Positions 6,729-17,862 of a DNA stretch of 64,000 bases are shown one piece after another. The DNA comes from Anoxybacteroides tepidamans (GTDB lineage Bacteria > Bacillota > Bacilli > Bacillales > Anoxybacillaceae). Below the pieces are notes generated by a model that had not been told where the DNA came from, ran no database searches, and saw only the letters and a program-made list of their open reading frames with translations. A program made the translations under genes and the position numbers. The stretch's first letter is position 1. The number at the start of each line of letters is the position of its first letter. The stretch spans positions 1-64,000 of the forward strand of contig NZ_JACHEP010000007.1 of NCBI RefSeq assembly GCF_014201465.1. The letters run 5' to 3'.

Positions 6729-9700
6729 TTAATACCTAAATATTAGATTTGGAACTACCAAGCTCGTATAGAATATAGATTTTTTTGTCCAGTTATATCC
6801 TTTGGTTATTTTTTTAAATGCAGATTTTGAAAGCTTTTTTGCTAAATAGTTAACAACTTTTTCTGCTGCCTTAGTTAATATGATATTAGAAAGAACCGGG
6901 AATAGATACCAAGTCAAAACTTGTTTTATTACATAACTGGCGGCTAAACCTGCACCAAAGCCTATACCTGTACTTATTAAAAATCCAGGAGTTAAATTAA
7001 TTGTTACAGATATTTCTTGCCAACCTATATTTACCTTAATATAACTATTGAACCCTAAATCAAGTCGCTTTGAGTAGTGACCATTTGGATCAATAGAATT
7101 AACAGGGTTATTTTTCGTATACACATACTGATTCAAGCTTTGCGGCTCATTCTCAACCCCATGGAACGTATCTCTTGTCAAGAACCGCCCCATATTCGCC
7201 TCATAATACCGCGCCATTAGGTAGTATAGTCCGGTTTCCTCATCGTAATAATACCCGGCATAACGGTATGGGTTCGCCGATGCCAGCGCACCGGTTTTGG
7301 ACAGAATGTTACCCCATGCGTCATACTCGTATTGGGCGACGACATTTCCGCTTGCATCCGTCAATGCAACGACATCTCCATGACCGTTCAAATGATAGTA
7401 GTAAGTGGCTCCGGCTTTCGTCATCGTGACCGGGCGGCCCAATGCGTCCCACGTATATTCCGCTGTGATGTTGTTGTTGGCGTCTGTTTCATACAACAGA
7501 CGAATCGAGTCGCCATCGTAGTGATAGTAAGTCGTACCGCTTGATGTTGTTTTGCTGATGCGTCTTCCTTGATGGTCATACGTATAGGTTGCGATCGTAG
7601 TGCCCGATGCGTTTTTTACTTGAATGAGACGGTTTTCGTCATCATACACAAACGTTTTGTTGCCGTTGTTCGTTAAATTCCCGTTCACATCATATGTGTA
7701 TGCCTGTCCGTTAACGGCTGTTAGTTGGTCGGCGGCGTCATACGTGTACGTAGTCGTTGTAGTTGTTCCATTGTTGACGATTTTCTTCGTCCGGTTGCCA
7801 ACCGCGTCGTATTCGTACGTAATCGCTGTTCCATCCGCTAGTGTTTCCTTTGTCAGCTGATTCAATGCATCATACTCATACGTAATCGTTCCATCTTTTG
7901 TTTCTACAGCTGTAATATTGCCATTCGCATCGTAACTGTAGAGGAAGTAGTTTAAAACATTTCCGTTGGCATCGAAATTTTTCAATGATTTTAGCTGATT
8001 GGCATCGTTATATTCATAAGCGGTATAAGTTCCATTGGCATGGATGATGGCCGAAATATTTCCGCGCTCATCGTACGTAAATCTCGCTAAATTCGCGCTG
8101 TTTCTTGACAAGACGACTAACTGGTCCAATGGATTATAGCTGTATCCAATCGTATCAGTCGTTGTACCAGCCGTAATGGATGTCGATGTAACATTTCCAT
8201 TATCGTCATAACCGTAGGCAATGGCGTTCGATGATCCTTTGCTGATGCGAGTCAGACGGTTGTTTTTATCGTATGTGTACGTGGTTGCATTTCCATTGGC
8301 ATCCGTCACCGATGTCACGTTGCCATTGGCATCGTAATTGAACGTCCATTTTGTTGTCCCGTTGTAAGCAACGGCAATGAGTCGGTTCAGCGCGTTGTAG
8401 CTATAGGATACGCGATCCCCGTTTGCATACGTAACCCCTGTAAGATTCCCGTTTTTATCATAAGCAAACGATGTCGTTTGATTTAACGGGTTCTTGAAAC
8501 TAGAGATTTGGTTCCATTCATTATACGTATAGTTAGTTGTATAATTCTTTGCATTAGTGACCGATGTTCGATTGCCCGCGCCGTCGTAACCATAGGTAGT
8601 CACATTTCCGTTTGGGTCGGTGACTTTGGTTAATTGGTTATTGTTGTTATATTCGTAAGAAGTCGTTTTTCCTTTTCCATCTGTGACGCTCGTTTGGTTT
8701 CCGATAGCATCGTATGTGTACGAAACCGTATTTCCTGCCGGATCGGTGACTTTGGTGACGTAGTTTTTCTTTGCATCATACGTGTACGACGTCAGAGAAG
8801 CTCCTACTTCTAGACGCATTGCATCAAACCATGCTGTGCCCGTTTGATTATAATAGTAATAATACACGTCAATGTAATCGAAGGCCTGTTTCGGTTTTAC
8901 TTCCGCGGCAACATGTTGCCAGTCAGTCTTCGCCTTATCAAAGTCGTTTGCATAACCCCAATCGGTTGTACCATTCGTATAGTGGATTGCTACTTGCAAG
9001 CTATAGTAACCGCCGTTTGGATTGGCTCCTTCTTGTTTGGACCATCCAGACAACGTAAGTTTAGTGTTGCTGTCGCCAGAAATATTAATCCGTTGTTTAA
9101 TATGCTTATTTTTCCCAGACTCTCCTGTGATTTTAAATGACTTGCTTCCAACATATATATTCGCAACTGTTGTATCTAGTCCATCATTTGTTGATAAATT
9201 GCCGCTTGTCGTCCAATTGTCAGGAATTCCATCACTATTCATATCTCGCTCGAAGCTGGAATTATCAACAAGATTATAGGCGCTGACAACCGTTCCTTTC
9301 TCTAATTGGATCCCGTCGAAATAAGCAGTCCCAGAACCAGCGTTTACACCGACAGATACCCGAATCGTCTGAGTTCCCGATGGAGCATTATCCGCGACGA
9401 CATGAAGCCGAGTCCAATCGTTCGTTCCTGCCAACCCATAAGAAATTTTTTGATTTAACCAGTTTCCTTGCGCATCAAAATATTCAACTTTAATAAGAGC
9501 TCTGGCAGACATGGACGATGTTTTTACATAACCGCTTGCCACATAAACTCCACCATCATACGGCTGCTTATCAGAACTGACAATCGCCCATCCGGTCGAA
9601 TTCGAAATGCTGATCGCTTTATTCCCAAATTTGCTTGTTGTCGTCCAACTGAATGTAGCGATTTTCCCTGATTCTACGGCCTTTGTCCAGTTGTCTGGCC

Positions 9701-10328
9701 AATTATCCGCATTATGATCGAATTCGAAGCTAGAGTTACTTACCAAGTTATCAGCTGTAGACATTGGATACGTCGAATACTGCAAATTTCCCAGATTATC
9801 GTATCGCTGTGAAACTGATTGTGTATAAGGATCGATCGCTTCGGTTTGATTGTTATTTTGATCATAATCAAATGTGCTGACGTTGCTGTTGAAATCCTGC
9901 TCTTTGATAAGATTATTTTGCAAATCATACGTATATTGTGCCGACTGATTTTCTGGCAATTGAACGCTGACAATATTTCCTTTTTCGTCATATTGATAAA
10001 TGAACGCTGCGGTTCCATTCGCCTTATTTTCATTTGGTTCCACTACTCGGGTTAAATTATTGTTATTATCATAATCGAATGTTGTCACAGCCTTGTTTTG
10101 AGCATCTAAAGGATTTTCTGTGATTTGAATAATATTGCCGTTAGCGTTGTACGTATAATCTACCCGTCTCCCTTCGCCATCTGTGACCGACGTAACACCA
10201 TTGGTTTTGTCATATGAATAATTTGTGGTACTATTTGTAAGTGCGCCGTTAATCGTAATAGGGCGTTCAATGCTTGTTACGCGGTCGAGTGTATCAATAA
10301 CCAATTGTCGTCGTAATATTTCGGGCAT
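6729..10328 (-). CDS. wapA: WapA-like RHS/YD-repeat protein, C-terminal part (after frameshift)
   Basis: This 1199-residue frame continues the gene at 10294-12342. Real homology begins at DTLDRVTSIERPI, the direct continuation of ITTTIGY in the previous frame; one extra base near 10296 separates them. After YD repeats there are two carbohydrate-binding-like modules, about 195-350 (NLVSNSSFEFDHN) and 353-510 (NLVDNSSFERDMN), then many YD repeats. The RHS core follows (YLMARYYEANMGRFLTRD) and ends in NSIDPNGH at about 1080. The last 115 residues are a hydrophobic C-terminal domain (TPGFLISTGIGFGAGLAASY), unlike those of the orphan cassettes. By analogy with WapA it should be a cell-wall-associated contact toxin. 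A ribosome binding site for independent translation is not evident. Confidence 0.85.
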   Translation of the reverse strand: MPEILRRQLVIDTLDRVTSIERPITINGALTNSTTNYSYDKTNGVTSVTDGEGRRVDYTYNANGNIIQITENPLDAQNKAVTTFDYDNNNNLTRVVEPNENKANGTAAFIYQYDEKGNIVSVQLPENQSAQYTYDLQNNLIKEQDFNSNVSTFDYDQNNNQTEAIDPYTQSVSQRYDNLGNLQYSTYPMSTADNLVSNSSFEFDHNADNWPDNWTKAVESGKIATFSWTTTSKFGNKAISISNSTGWAIVSSDKQPYDGGVYVASGYVKTSSMSARALIKVEYFDAQGNWLNQKISYGLAGTNDWTRLHVVADNAPSGTQTIRVSVGVNAGSGTAYFDGIQLEKGTVVSAYNLVDNSSFERDMNSDGIPDNWTTSGNLSTNDGLDTTVANIYVGSKSFKITGESGKNKHIKQRINISGDSNTKLTLSGWSKQEGANPNGGYYSLQVAIHYTNGTTDWGYANDFDKAKTDWQHVAAEVKPKQAFDYIDVYYYYYNQTGTAWFDAMRLEVGASLTSYTYDAKKNYVTKVTDPAGNTVSYTYDAIGNQTSVTDGKGKTTSYEYNNNNQLTKVTDPNGNVTTYGYDGAGNRTSVTNAKNYTTNYTYNEWNQISSFKNPLNQTTSFAYDKNGNLTGVTYANGDRVSYSYNALNRLIAVAYNGTTKWTFNYDANGNVTSVTDANGNATTYTYDKNNRLTRISKGSSNAIAYGYDDNGNVTSTSITAGTTTDTIGYSYNPLDQLVVLSRNSANLARFTYDERGNISAIIHANGTYTAYEYNDANQLKSLKNFDANGNVLNYFLYSYDANGNITAVETKDGTITYEYDALNQLTKETLADGTAITYEYDAVGNRTKKIVNNGTTTTTTYTYDAADQLTAVNGQAYTYDVNGNLTNNGNKTFVYDDENRLIQVKNASGTTIATYTYDHQGRRISKTTSSGTTYYHYDGDSIRLLYETDANNNITAEYTWDALGRPVTMTKAGATYYYHLNGHGDVVALTDASGNVVAQYEYDAWGNILSKTGALASANPYRYAGYYYDEETGLYYLMARYYEANMGRFLTRDTFHGVENEPQSLNQYVYTKNNPVNSIDPNGHYSKRLDLGFNSYIKVNIGWQEISVTINLTPGFLISTGIGFGAGLAASYVIKQVLTWYLFPVLSNIILTKAAEKVVNYLAKKLSKSAFKKITKGYNWTKKSIFYTSLVVPNLIFRY

Positions 10329-12342
10329 TTTTAATACTTGTTAGATTATGATCCGAATCATACGTAAAAATGGTCGCGTTTCCTTGAGCATCCGTAACTT
10401 TCGTTAGGTTGCCGGAAGCATCATACTCATAAGAGATGGTTCTGTTTGCTGGGTCGGTGATACTCGATACATATCCGTTTGTTCCATAGGCAATCGTCGT
10501 CGTTCTTGCTGATGCATCTGTAATTGAAGCTAATTTTCCGTTTGCATTATAATTCAATGTAGTCGTGTTCCCATTTGTATCGACCATGCGAGAAAGTTTG
10601 CCATTTGTATTGAAATAAAGTTTCGTACCATCGGTTTTGGTTATTGTATAAGTGCCGTCCCCATTTTTGATTAGATCGAGATAGACACCACCAGCAGCTT
10701 CGTATCCCCCGCCAACTTTTTCACCAAAAATATGACGAGTATTATCTCCATCAACAAACGTAACTGGTCCACTGCCTGCATCCCAAATATTCATTTCGAG
10801 ATTAGACATCCATCCATAACCAAACATCCCATTCGATCCGGACTTTCGGCTATTGTATGTTCTCGTAAATTCAACATCTTCGCCCAGACCAGAAATAGCA
10901 AGATCCGTTGTTTGTAAAACAAGGTTTCCGTTTGCTGGATTCACCCCATCTTTAGTGGTCGTCCAGAAAGATTCTTGGCCGATTGGCTCTACCCAATAAT
11001 TAATCGTAATGCGCGGCGTATTAACACTATTGTTTACCGTATTAAATGTGCGATATGGAGAAGACGATTCGTTCTGCTGTTTCAGCATCAAGCCGTAGTT
11101 CGGCTGAATACCATTGTACCAGTCCTTGACCAACTGAGTGATATCCCAGCTCCAGTACGTATTGGCCGTATTGTTTGTTGTCGTTGATTCTTTTGTGCTT
11201 CGAATAGAAGGCTGATTATTCCAGGTAACAGAAGAAGACCAATTGCTTGTAATTCGATGTAAATCAATAGATACTTGTTGACCATCGGCATTTGTTTGAT
11301 AGGCATTAAATGTAGCGCTGGAAATGACACTATCACTCGGAAGACTCGGAAGGTAAAATCTCACTAAAGCACGAGTCGTTCCGAAATAACTGTTGTAACC
11401 TGTATGCATGTATGTGTTGCTCGAATAGACAGAATCAGGAAAATTATAGGCAATAAAATTATCCCGCAAAACATCCCATTCATTGATCGTAGGGTCAATC
11501 GTTACCGGATATATGGTGTCTGGATCTTGTAAAAAGCTCTCATCTACTATCACATCAATATAAGTTTTGCCGCTATTTTGACGTAAATGAAAGGCAACTT
11601 GATCAGAATACTTGTGGTTCGCATCGAACATATATGGCTTTTCTAAGTACCACTTAGGGTTCCCTTTTGAGTCTTCAAAGACGATCGTTCCGTCTTTTTT
11701 AGCAACAGCCTTTACCCCTTTTAGTTTCATCTCAAAAGTAAAAGCATTGCTGGAAGGTTTATTGTTAAGAATAATATCCTCTTTGACCGCATTGCCTTGA
11801 AGGCGATATCGCACATCGGTTTGTTCAAATAACCCTTTATAAATGATTTCATTATTTTTCGCAACACCTTGCACATTTTTCGCATTTATTGGGATAAACG
11901 AAAGGATTCTATCATTTTCTTTGATCGAAACAAGTTCAGGTTGACTCGATTGTTTTGCGAATGTTACTTTGAAGGCGTTAGCCGTATTCTCAAACATATC
12001 GGCCCCGTTGGGTTTTAGATCGTTATTAATTTTTTTCCATTTCTTATCAAGAGGATCTTGATAAAATTGGGGTTGCAGGTATATCTCTTCAGTAAAGCTT
12101 CCATCCGGATTCAAGTATCTTGTCGAATACTTTGTCCGTCTGCTCTCGAGCTCTAATTTTGATTTTGGCCGTTTCGTGGGAAGATCACCAATGTTAGCTT
12201 CAATATTTCGGCTTTTTTGCACTACGCGTTCCGATTTCCCAAGAGCAGCTTGTGCAAATGGGGGGACGACAATACTAAAAATTAAACAACATGAGAGAAT
12301 CATAGCCACATAGCGATAGTTAAATATCGACTTTCCTTCCAC
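10294..12342 (-). CDS. wapA: WapA-like secreted RHS protein, N-terminal part (ends at frameshift)
   Basis: The 682-residue frame starts with GTG behind GAGGAAGGGAATAAG. A signal peptide is clear (CCLIFSIVVPPFAQA, residues 18-32). About 285-450 resembles a DNRLRE-type wall-binding domain (DNFIAYNFPDSVYSSNTYMH), and about 455-500 a DUF6531-like RHS start (GNLVLQTTDLAISG, EFTRTYNSR). YD repeats follow. It stops at TGA 10294-10296 just after ITTTIGY; removing one base restores one frame of about 1870 residues with the gene at 6729. So the gene is a frameshifted WapA-like toxin, or the base is a sequence error. It stands next to pheA, where B. subtilis has nad genes. Confidence 0.85.
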   Translation of the reverse strand: MEGKSIFNYRYVAMILSCCLIFSIVVPPFAQAALGKSERVVQKSRNIEANIGDLPTKRPKSKLELESRRTKYSTRYLNPDGSFTEEIYLQPQFYQDPLDKKWKKINNDLKPNGADMFENTANAFKVTFAKQSSQPELVSIKENDRILSFIPINAKNVQGVAKNNEIIYKGLFEQTDVRYRLQGNAVKEDIILNNKPSSNAFTFEMKLKGVKAVAKKDGTIVFEDSKGNPKWYLEKPYMFDANHKYSDQVAFHLRQNSGKTYIDVIVDESFLQDPDTIYPVTIDPTINEWDVLRDNFIAYNFPDSVYSSNTYMHTGYNSYFGTTRALVRFYLPSLPSDSVISSATFNAYQTNADGQQVSIDLHRITSNWSSSVTWNNQPSIRSTKESTTTNNTANTYWSWDITQLVKDWYNGIQPNYGLMLKQQNESSSPYRTFNTVNNSVNTPRITINYWVEPIGQESFWTTTKDGVNPANGNLVLQTTDLAISGLGEDVEFTRTYNSRKSGSNGMFGYGWMSNLEMNIWDAGSGPVTFVDGDNTRHIFGEKVGGGYEAAGGVYLDLIKNGDGTYTITKTDGTKLYFNTNGKLSRMVDTNGNTTTLNYNANGKLASITDASARTTTIAYGTNGYVSSITDPANRTISYEYDASGNLTKVTDAQGNATIFTYDSDHNLTSIKNARNITTTIGY

Positions 12343-12390
12343 CTTATTCCCTTCCTCTCAGGATATGTTGATCATCCGGATGTCAATAAG

Positions 12391-12446
12391 ATTATAGCAA
12401 TGCAATACAAGGCTTCGGAATAATCCAAATAATGTAAATTTACATT
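12391..12446 (-). promoter_or_regulatory. Possible wapA promoter and upstream palindrome
   Basis: The minus strand has an extended -10 element TGCTATAAT (TATAAT at 12391-12396) about 50 bases before the GTG start. No good -35 is visible. A perfect 16-base palindrome AATGTAAATTTACATT (12431-12446) lies about 40 bases upstream of the -10 and could be a regulator site. Assignment is by inspection only. Confidence 0.4.
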
Positions 12447-12469
12447 TTTTACTTTAAAGATGACTATAA

Positions 12470-12508
12470 AACAAAACCCCCACCCGCATTCGTTTAGCGG
12501 CTGGGGGC
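12470..12508 (-). terminator. pheA terminator
   Basis: On the minus strand, GCCCCCAGCCGC and GCGGGTGGGGG form a strong stem followed by TTTTGTTTT, four bases after the pheA stop codon. Confidence 0.85.
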
Positions 12509-12511
12509 ATT

Positions 12512-13360
12512 CTAAATAATATAGTACGGATAGCTCCCCAACACTTGCACGGTGCAGTCAAGCGCTTCAAGTTCGGCAATCGCGCCTGGGATAAGGACGT
12601 CGTCCATTTTTTGATCGATGTCGATGATGAAAAAGTAATTGCCGAGCCCTGTTTTTGCCGGACGGGATTCGATTTTCGTCAAGTTCAGCCGGCGCCAAGC
12701 GAACGCAGACAACACTTGATGAAGCGCCCCTGCTTGGTCTTTCGGCAGCGCGATCATGAGCGTCGTTTTATCGCCGGCATAAAGCGTCGATTGAAGCGAC
12801 AACTCTTCGTTTTGCTTCCGGACGATGATAAAGCGCGTATGGTTATAGTCGTAGTCGTGAATGTTTTCTTTAACGATTTCCAATCCGTATTCTTTTGCTG
12901 CCAATTCATTCGCAATTGCCGCAATCGGAAGGTGTGGATGTTCGCTCACGAATTTGGCAGCCGCACTTGTCGATGTCATGTACACATACTTCGCTTTTTT
13001 AAAATTCGTATGTAAAAACTTATGGCATTGCGCAATCGCATGCGAATGCGAATAAATTTCTTGCACGTCGTTCCAAGCATGCGCATGATACGGATGCACC
13101 ATTAAGTGCTGCTGAATTGGTGCGATAATTTCCCCGACGATCGGCAGCGGCTGTTCATGAATCAAATAGTCGATCGTTAAATTGACCGACCCTTCAAGCG
13201 CATTCTCAAGCGGCACAACCCCTAAATCTACTTCCCCGCTACTTACTGCATCGATGCACTCGGGAATCGTATCGTACGCCCGTTTTTCGGCATGCGGAAA
13301 CATCGTCGTCACCGCTAAATCAGTAAATGTTGCTTTCGGTCCTAAATAGCCAATTTTCAT
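12512..13360 (-). CDS. pheA: Prephenate dehydratase
   Basis: PheA converts prephenate to phenylpyruvate in phenylalanine synthesis. The 282-residue protein opens with MKIGYLGPKATFTDLA, the characteristic substrate-binding start. It has the bilobed PDT domain (VVPLENALEGSVNLTIDYL, TSTSAAAKFVSEHP, HNYTRF-type sequence as YNHTRFIIV) and a C-terminal ACT domain from about residue 195 with ESRPAKTGLGNYFFIIDI, the phenylalanine-sensing ESRP motif. Length is normal for the Bacillus enzyme. It lies 20 bases downstream of pheB and ends the obgE-pheB-pheA group. Confidence 0.97.
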   Translation of the reverse strand: MKIGYLGPKATFTDLAVTTMFPHAEKRAYDTIPECIDAVSSGEVDLGVVPLENALEGSVNLTIDYLIHEQPLPIVGEIIAPIQQHLMVHPYHAHAWNDVQEIYSHSHAIAQCHKFLHTNFKKAKYVYMTSTSAAAKFVSEHPHLPIAAIANELAAKEYGLEIVKENIHDYDYNHTRFIIVRKQNEELSLQSTLYAGDKTTLMIALPKDQAGALHQVLSAFAWRRLNLTKIESRPAKTGLGNYFFIIDIDQKMDDVLIPGAIAELEALDCTVQVLGSYPYYII

Positions 13361-13380
13361 CCTTTGCCTCTCCCTTTGCT

Positions 13381-13824
13381 TTAATACGCGCCCGACCCGA
13401 CGATTTCGACCTTTTCAACAAATTCGAGCCGGCGCAATTTAGTGAGTAAATCTTCAATCTCTTCTTTCATCTCACTTGTGCTAATCGACAGCGTCACATT
13501 GGCGCGCCCTTGAAGCGGAATCGTTTGGTGAATCGTCAGCACATTGCAGCCGGCTGCCGCCACGACGCTAAGCAGCTTCGACAACGTGCCGGAGCGGTCT
13601 TCCAAGTGAAAAAATAGCGTCACAATGCTTTCTTTTACGACCGCCTGAAACGGAAACACCGCATCGCGATATTTATAAAACACGCTGCGGCTCACATCGA
13701 CAAGTTGCACAGCCTCCGCCACCGAATCGACTTTTTTCCGCTCGAGCAGCTCTTTCGCCTGCAATACTTTCCGCATCGCTTCCGGCAACACATCTTCCCG
13801 CACTAAATAAAACTTTTTATCCAA
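13381..13824 (-). CDS. pheB: ACT-domain protein PheB (UPF0735)
   Basis: A small protein with an N-terminal helix-turn-helix-like part ([27 protein letters not shown]) and a C-terminal ACT domain ([38 protein letters not shown]). ACT domains bind amino acids, and linkage to pheA suggests a role in phenylalanine metabolism, but its function is not established. I chose the TTG at 13824 (then [13 protein letters not shown]), giving 147 residues as in B. subtilis, with GAGGG about 13 bases before it. An ATG at 13836 is in frame but sits almost on that ribosome binding site. Confidence 0.9.
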   Translation of the reverse strand: MDKKFYLVREDVLPEAMRKVLQAKELLERKKVDSVAEAVQLVDVSRSVFYKYRDAVFPFQAVVKESIVTLFFHLEDRSGTLSKLLSVVAAAGCNVLTIHQTIPLQGRANVTLSISTSEMKEEIEDLLTKLRRLEFVEKVEIVGSGAY

Positions 13825-13847
13825 CGGACCGCACATCCCTCACTTCA

Positions 13848-15703
<1,856 letters not shown>

Positions 15704-15773
15704 CACGCGCTCCTACCCATCATTTTTAGAAAAATTATACCAAATGGTTCATTAAACAGCTAGTAAGAAAGCA

Positions 15774-15812
15774 AGCAAAAAGAAAACCCTAACCAAACAC
15801 GGTTAGAGTTTT
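15774..15812 (-). terminator. rplU-prp-rpmA operon terminator
   Basis: Minus-strand arms AAAACTCTAACC and GGTTAGGGTTTT with a six-base loop are followed by CTTTTTG. It starts ten bases after the rpmA stop codon and separates it from spo0B. Confidence 0.85.
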
Positions 15813-15821
15813 CAACGTTCA

Positions 15822-16112
15822 TTATGCTTCTTGTGTAACAGGGTATACGCTCACTTTTTTGCGATCGCGACCAAGACGTTCGAAACGAACGATGCCGTCT
15901 ACTTTCGCATAAAGCGTATCGTCGCCGCCGCGGCCAACGTTTAAGCCGGGATACACTTTCGTACCGCGTTGACGGTAAAGGATTGAACCGCCCGTTACGA
16001 ACTGACCGTCCGCGCGTTTCGCGCCAAGACGTTTCGCAATGGAATCACGGCCGTTTTTCGTCGAACCTACCCCTTTTTTCGATGCGAAAAATTGAAGATC
16101 GAGTTTTAACAT
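15822..16112 (-). CDS. rpmA: 50S ribosomal protein L27
   Basis: L27 lies near the peptidyl transferase centre. The 96-residue sequence has the L27 core ([39 protein letters not shown]). It keeps the Firmicute N-terminal extension [14 protein letters not shown], which is removed by the Prp protease between FF and A. The gene for that protease lies directly upstream, so enzyme and substrate are co-transcribed. Confidence 0.98.
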   Translation of the reverse strand: MLKLDLQFFASKKGVGSTKNGRDSIAKRLGAKRADGQFVTGGSILYRQRGTKVYPGLNVGRGGDDTLYAKVDGIVRFERLGRDRKKVSVYPVTQEA

Positions 16113-16118
16113 TGCTCG

Positions 16119-16460
16119 TCACCTCCTATTTTTGTCGACAATCCGGATATATTGTCCGTATTCTTTCTCAATCGTTTGTAATGAAACGAGCATCGCTTCA
16201 AGGAGAAGCTGAACTTTTTCTTCTGTCTGAACATCCTCGATTGCGGGAAGTTCGCAGCGCAAATAACCGCCCTTTTCTCCTTGAACGATGTGCGGCTGAA
16301 CGTTCGTTAACGCGATGACCGAATTCACCGCTCCGAACGAAACCGCCGATGCCCCAGCACAAACGATATCTTGTCCGCGCTTTGCGAATTGAGCGTGTCC
16401 GCTCATCGTAAAAGCTTTAATTTTTCCTTCGTCTGTGCGTTCCACTTCTACATGTATCAT
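16119..16460 (-). CDS. prp: L27-processing cysteine protease Prp (YsxB)
   Basis: A 113-residue protein of the Prp family, which cleaves the N-terminal extension of L27. The likely catalytic histidine is in MSGHAQFAKRGQDIV (about residue 21) and the cysteine in DIVCAGASAVSF (about residue 34), arranged as in the family. It lies between rplU and rpmA with seven to ten base gaps, the standard Firmicute arrangement. Confidence 0.95.
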   Translation of the reverse strand: MIHVEVERTDEGKIKAFTMSGHAQFAKRGQDIVCAGASAVSFGAVNSVIALTNVQPHIVQGEKGGYLRCELPAIEDVQTEEKVQLLLEAMLVSLQTIEKEYGQYIRIVDKNRR

Positions 16461-16470
16461 CGTCGACGCC

Positions 16471-16779
16471 TTACGCGTTAATTTTTTCGATGACTACTTT
16501 TGTGTAAGGTTGACGGTGACCTTGCTTACGACGATAGTTCTTTTTCGGCTTGTATTTGAAAACGATGATCTTCTTTTGACGACCATGTTTTTGCACTTTC
16601 GCCGTTACCGTTGCGCCTTCTACCGTAGGGCTCCCCACTTTTACTGTTTCGCCGCCTACGAATAATACTTTGTCAAATGTAACGGTTTCGCCTTCAGCAA
16701 CGTCAATTTTTTCGATGTAAATTTCTTGACCTTCTTGCACTTTAATTTGTTTACCGCCAGTTTCAATAATTGCGTACAT
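16471..16779 (-). CDS. rplU: 50S ribosomal protein L21
   Basis: The 102-residue protein starts [18 protein letters not shown] and ends with the basic RNA-binding tail [20 protein letters not shown]. The ATG at 16779 is preceded by AGGAGGTGCAAC; longer in-frame extensions upstream lie in the structured leader and are not protein. First gene of rplU-prp-rpmA. Confidence 0.98.
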   Translation of the reverse strand: MYAIIETGGKQIKVQEGQEIYIEKIDVAEGETVTFDKVLFVGGETVKVGSPTVEGATVTAKVQKHGRQKKIIVFKYKPKKNYRRKQGHRQPYTKVVIEKINA

Positions 16780-16946
16780 CGTTGCACCTCCTAACATAGA
16801 CTCAGACTCGCCAGCACGAGGCGATTCGCAACTAGCGAACACTTATAACCTGCGCTGAGCGGTTGTAGCACGGGTGCTATAAACCGCTTTTTGCACCAAA
16901 TTTTGTCCGCATAGATGCGGCGCAAAATGTTTCTACAACATGAAGA
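16780..16946 (-). ncRNA. Structured 5' leader of rplU (L21 leader type)
   Basis: About 165 bases of non-coding transcript separate the sigma-A promoter from the rplU start. The leader contains paired segments, for example GCGCCGCATC/TGCGG, AGCGGTTTATAGCACC with GTGCTACAACCGCT, and TTCGCTAGTTGCGAA. Position and structure fit the Firmicute L21 leader, thought to mediate autoregulation by ribosomal protein. Identification is by context and hairpin pattern, not by a covariance model. Confidence 0.75.
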
Positions 16947-16976
16947 ATAGTACCATAATAAAAGGTGGACTGTCAA
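16947..16976 (-). promoter_or_regulatory. Sigma-A promoter of rplU operon
   Basis: Minus strand: -35 TTGACA (16971-16976), 18-base spacer, -10 TACTAT (16947-16952). It lies between the spoIVFB stop codon and the L21 leader. Confidence 0.75.
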
Positions 16977-16998
16977 TAGACGAGCTTTTTTCATATTT

Positions 16999-17862
16999 TC
17001 ATATATATATCATATTTCCTATCGTTATGTTTGTTTGTTTTTCGGCGAAAAATGCATGAAGCAGTTCGTTTTCATCCAAAATCGCTCGTTCTTTTTTATT
17101 TTTCACAACAATGATCGAATGTTTTTGACCGCGATAAAATTTTTGTAATACTGTTAATACCGATTCTGCTTCTTCGACAGTAATCGGCCGCCATTTCTTA
17201 TAGTCGCCTTTTTTTCCATAATACCGTTCTAATAGAAAGCGCATTACAACGTACTGGCGCTGTTTCCATTCTTTCCATAGCGAAACAAACAAGAAAAGCG
17301 CGATAATCCAAAGATCGAGCTGAGCCGGTGCAACGAAAACGAGTACGCCAACTACTACGATAAGCAATCCAAACGAATAAATGATCATTTTTTCGTGCGC
17401 TTCGCTAAATGGGACATAGCGTGTCAACAGAAGAAACAGCAACTTTCCGCCATCGAGAGGCCAAATTGGCAAAAGGTTGATCAACGCGATCGCAACATTA
17501 TAGTTAAAAAATATTTGCCAAATATCAAATGTCAGGACATTATTTTCCCATAAAACGAATGCTGCACCTACCAGCCAAACGTGCTGGACGGGACCGGCGA
17601 GCGTAACGAGCAATTCTTCATAAAACGGGCGATTCCCATGTTCCTCGACTTCCACTACACCGCCAAACGGAAGGAGCAAAATTTGTTTAATACGCCAAGA
17701 AAAAAAAAGAGCTGTCACCGCATGTCCGAGCTCATGAACGAACACGATAAAAAATAAAAGAAACAGCTGTTGGAAATGTGCGGTCATAACGGCGAGTCCG
17801 CTCATCAGCCATAACAGCGGATGAATATGGATTTTTGCCAACAACGATACATACTTATTCAA
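16999..17862 (-). CDS. spoIVFB: Intramembrane metalloprotease SpoIVFB
   Basis: The S2P-family protease that processes pro-sigma-K in the mother cell. The 287-residue protein is polytopic, with the zinc-binding HELGH at residues 43-47 and the second motif NLLPIWPLDGGKLL further on. A C-terminal soluble CBS-like region binds substrate and ATP in the family. It overlaps spoIVFA by eight bases and shares its sigma-E-type promoter. Confidence 0.96.
   Translation of the reverse strand: MNKYVSLLAKIHIHPLLWLMSGLAVMTAHFQQLFLLFFIVFVHELGHAVTALFFSWRIKQILLLPFGGVVEVEEHGNRPFYEELLVTLAGPVQHVWLVGAAFVLWENNVLTFDIWQIFFNYNVAIALINLLPIWPLDGGKLLFLLLTRYVPFSEAHEKMIIYSFGLLIVVVGVLVFVAPAQLDLWIIALFLFVSLWKEWKQRQYVVMRFLLERYYGKKGDYKKWRPITVEEAESVLTVLQKFYRGQKHSIIVVKNKKERAILDENELLHAFFAEKQTNITIGNMIYI

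Noticed and set aside
7100-10260. Periodic repeats that might be taken for a CRISPR or tandem array
   Set aside because: They are protein-coding YD/RHS repeats in one open frame, varying in length and sequence.
16780-16842. N-terminal extension of L21 upstream of MYAIIETG
   Set aside because: It lies in the structured leader, and the ATG at 16779 has the strong ribosome binding site.
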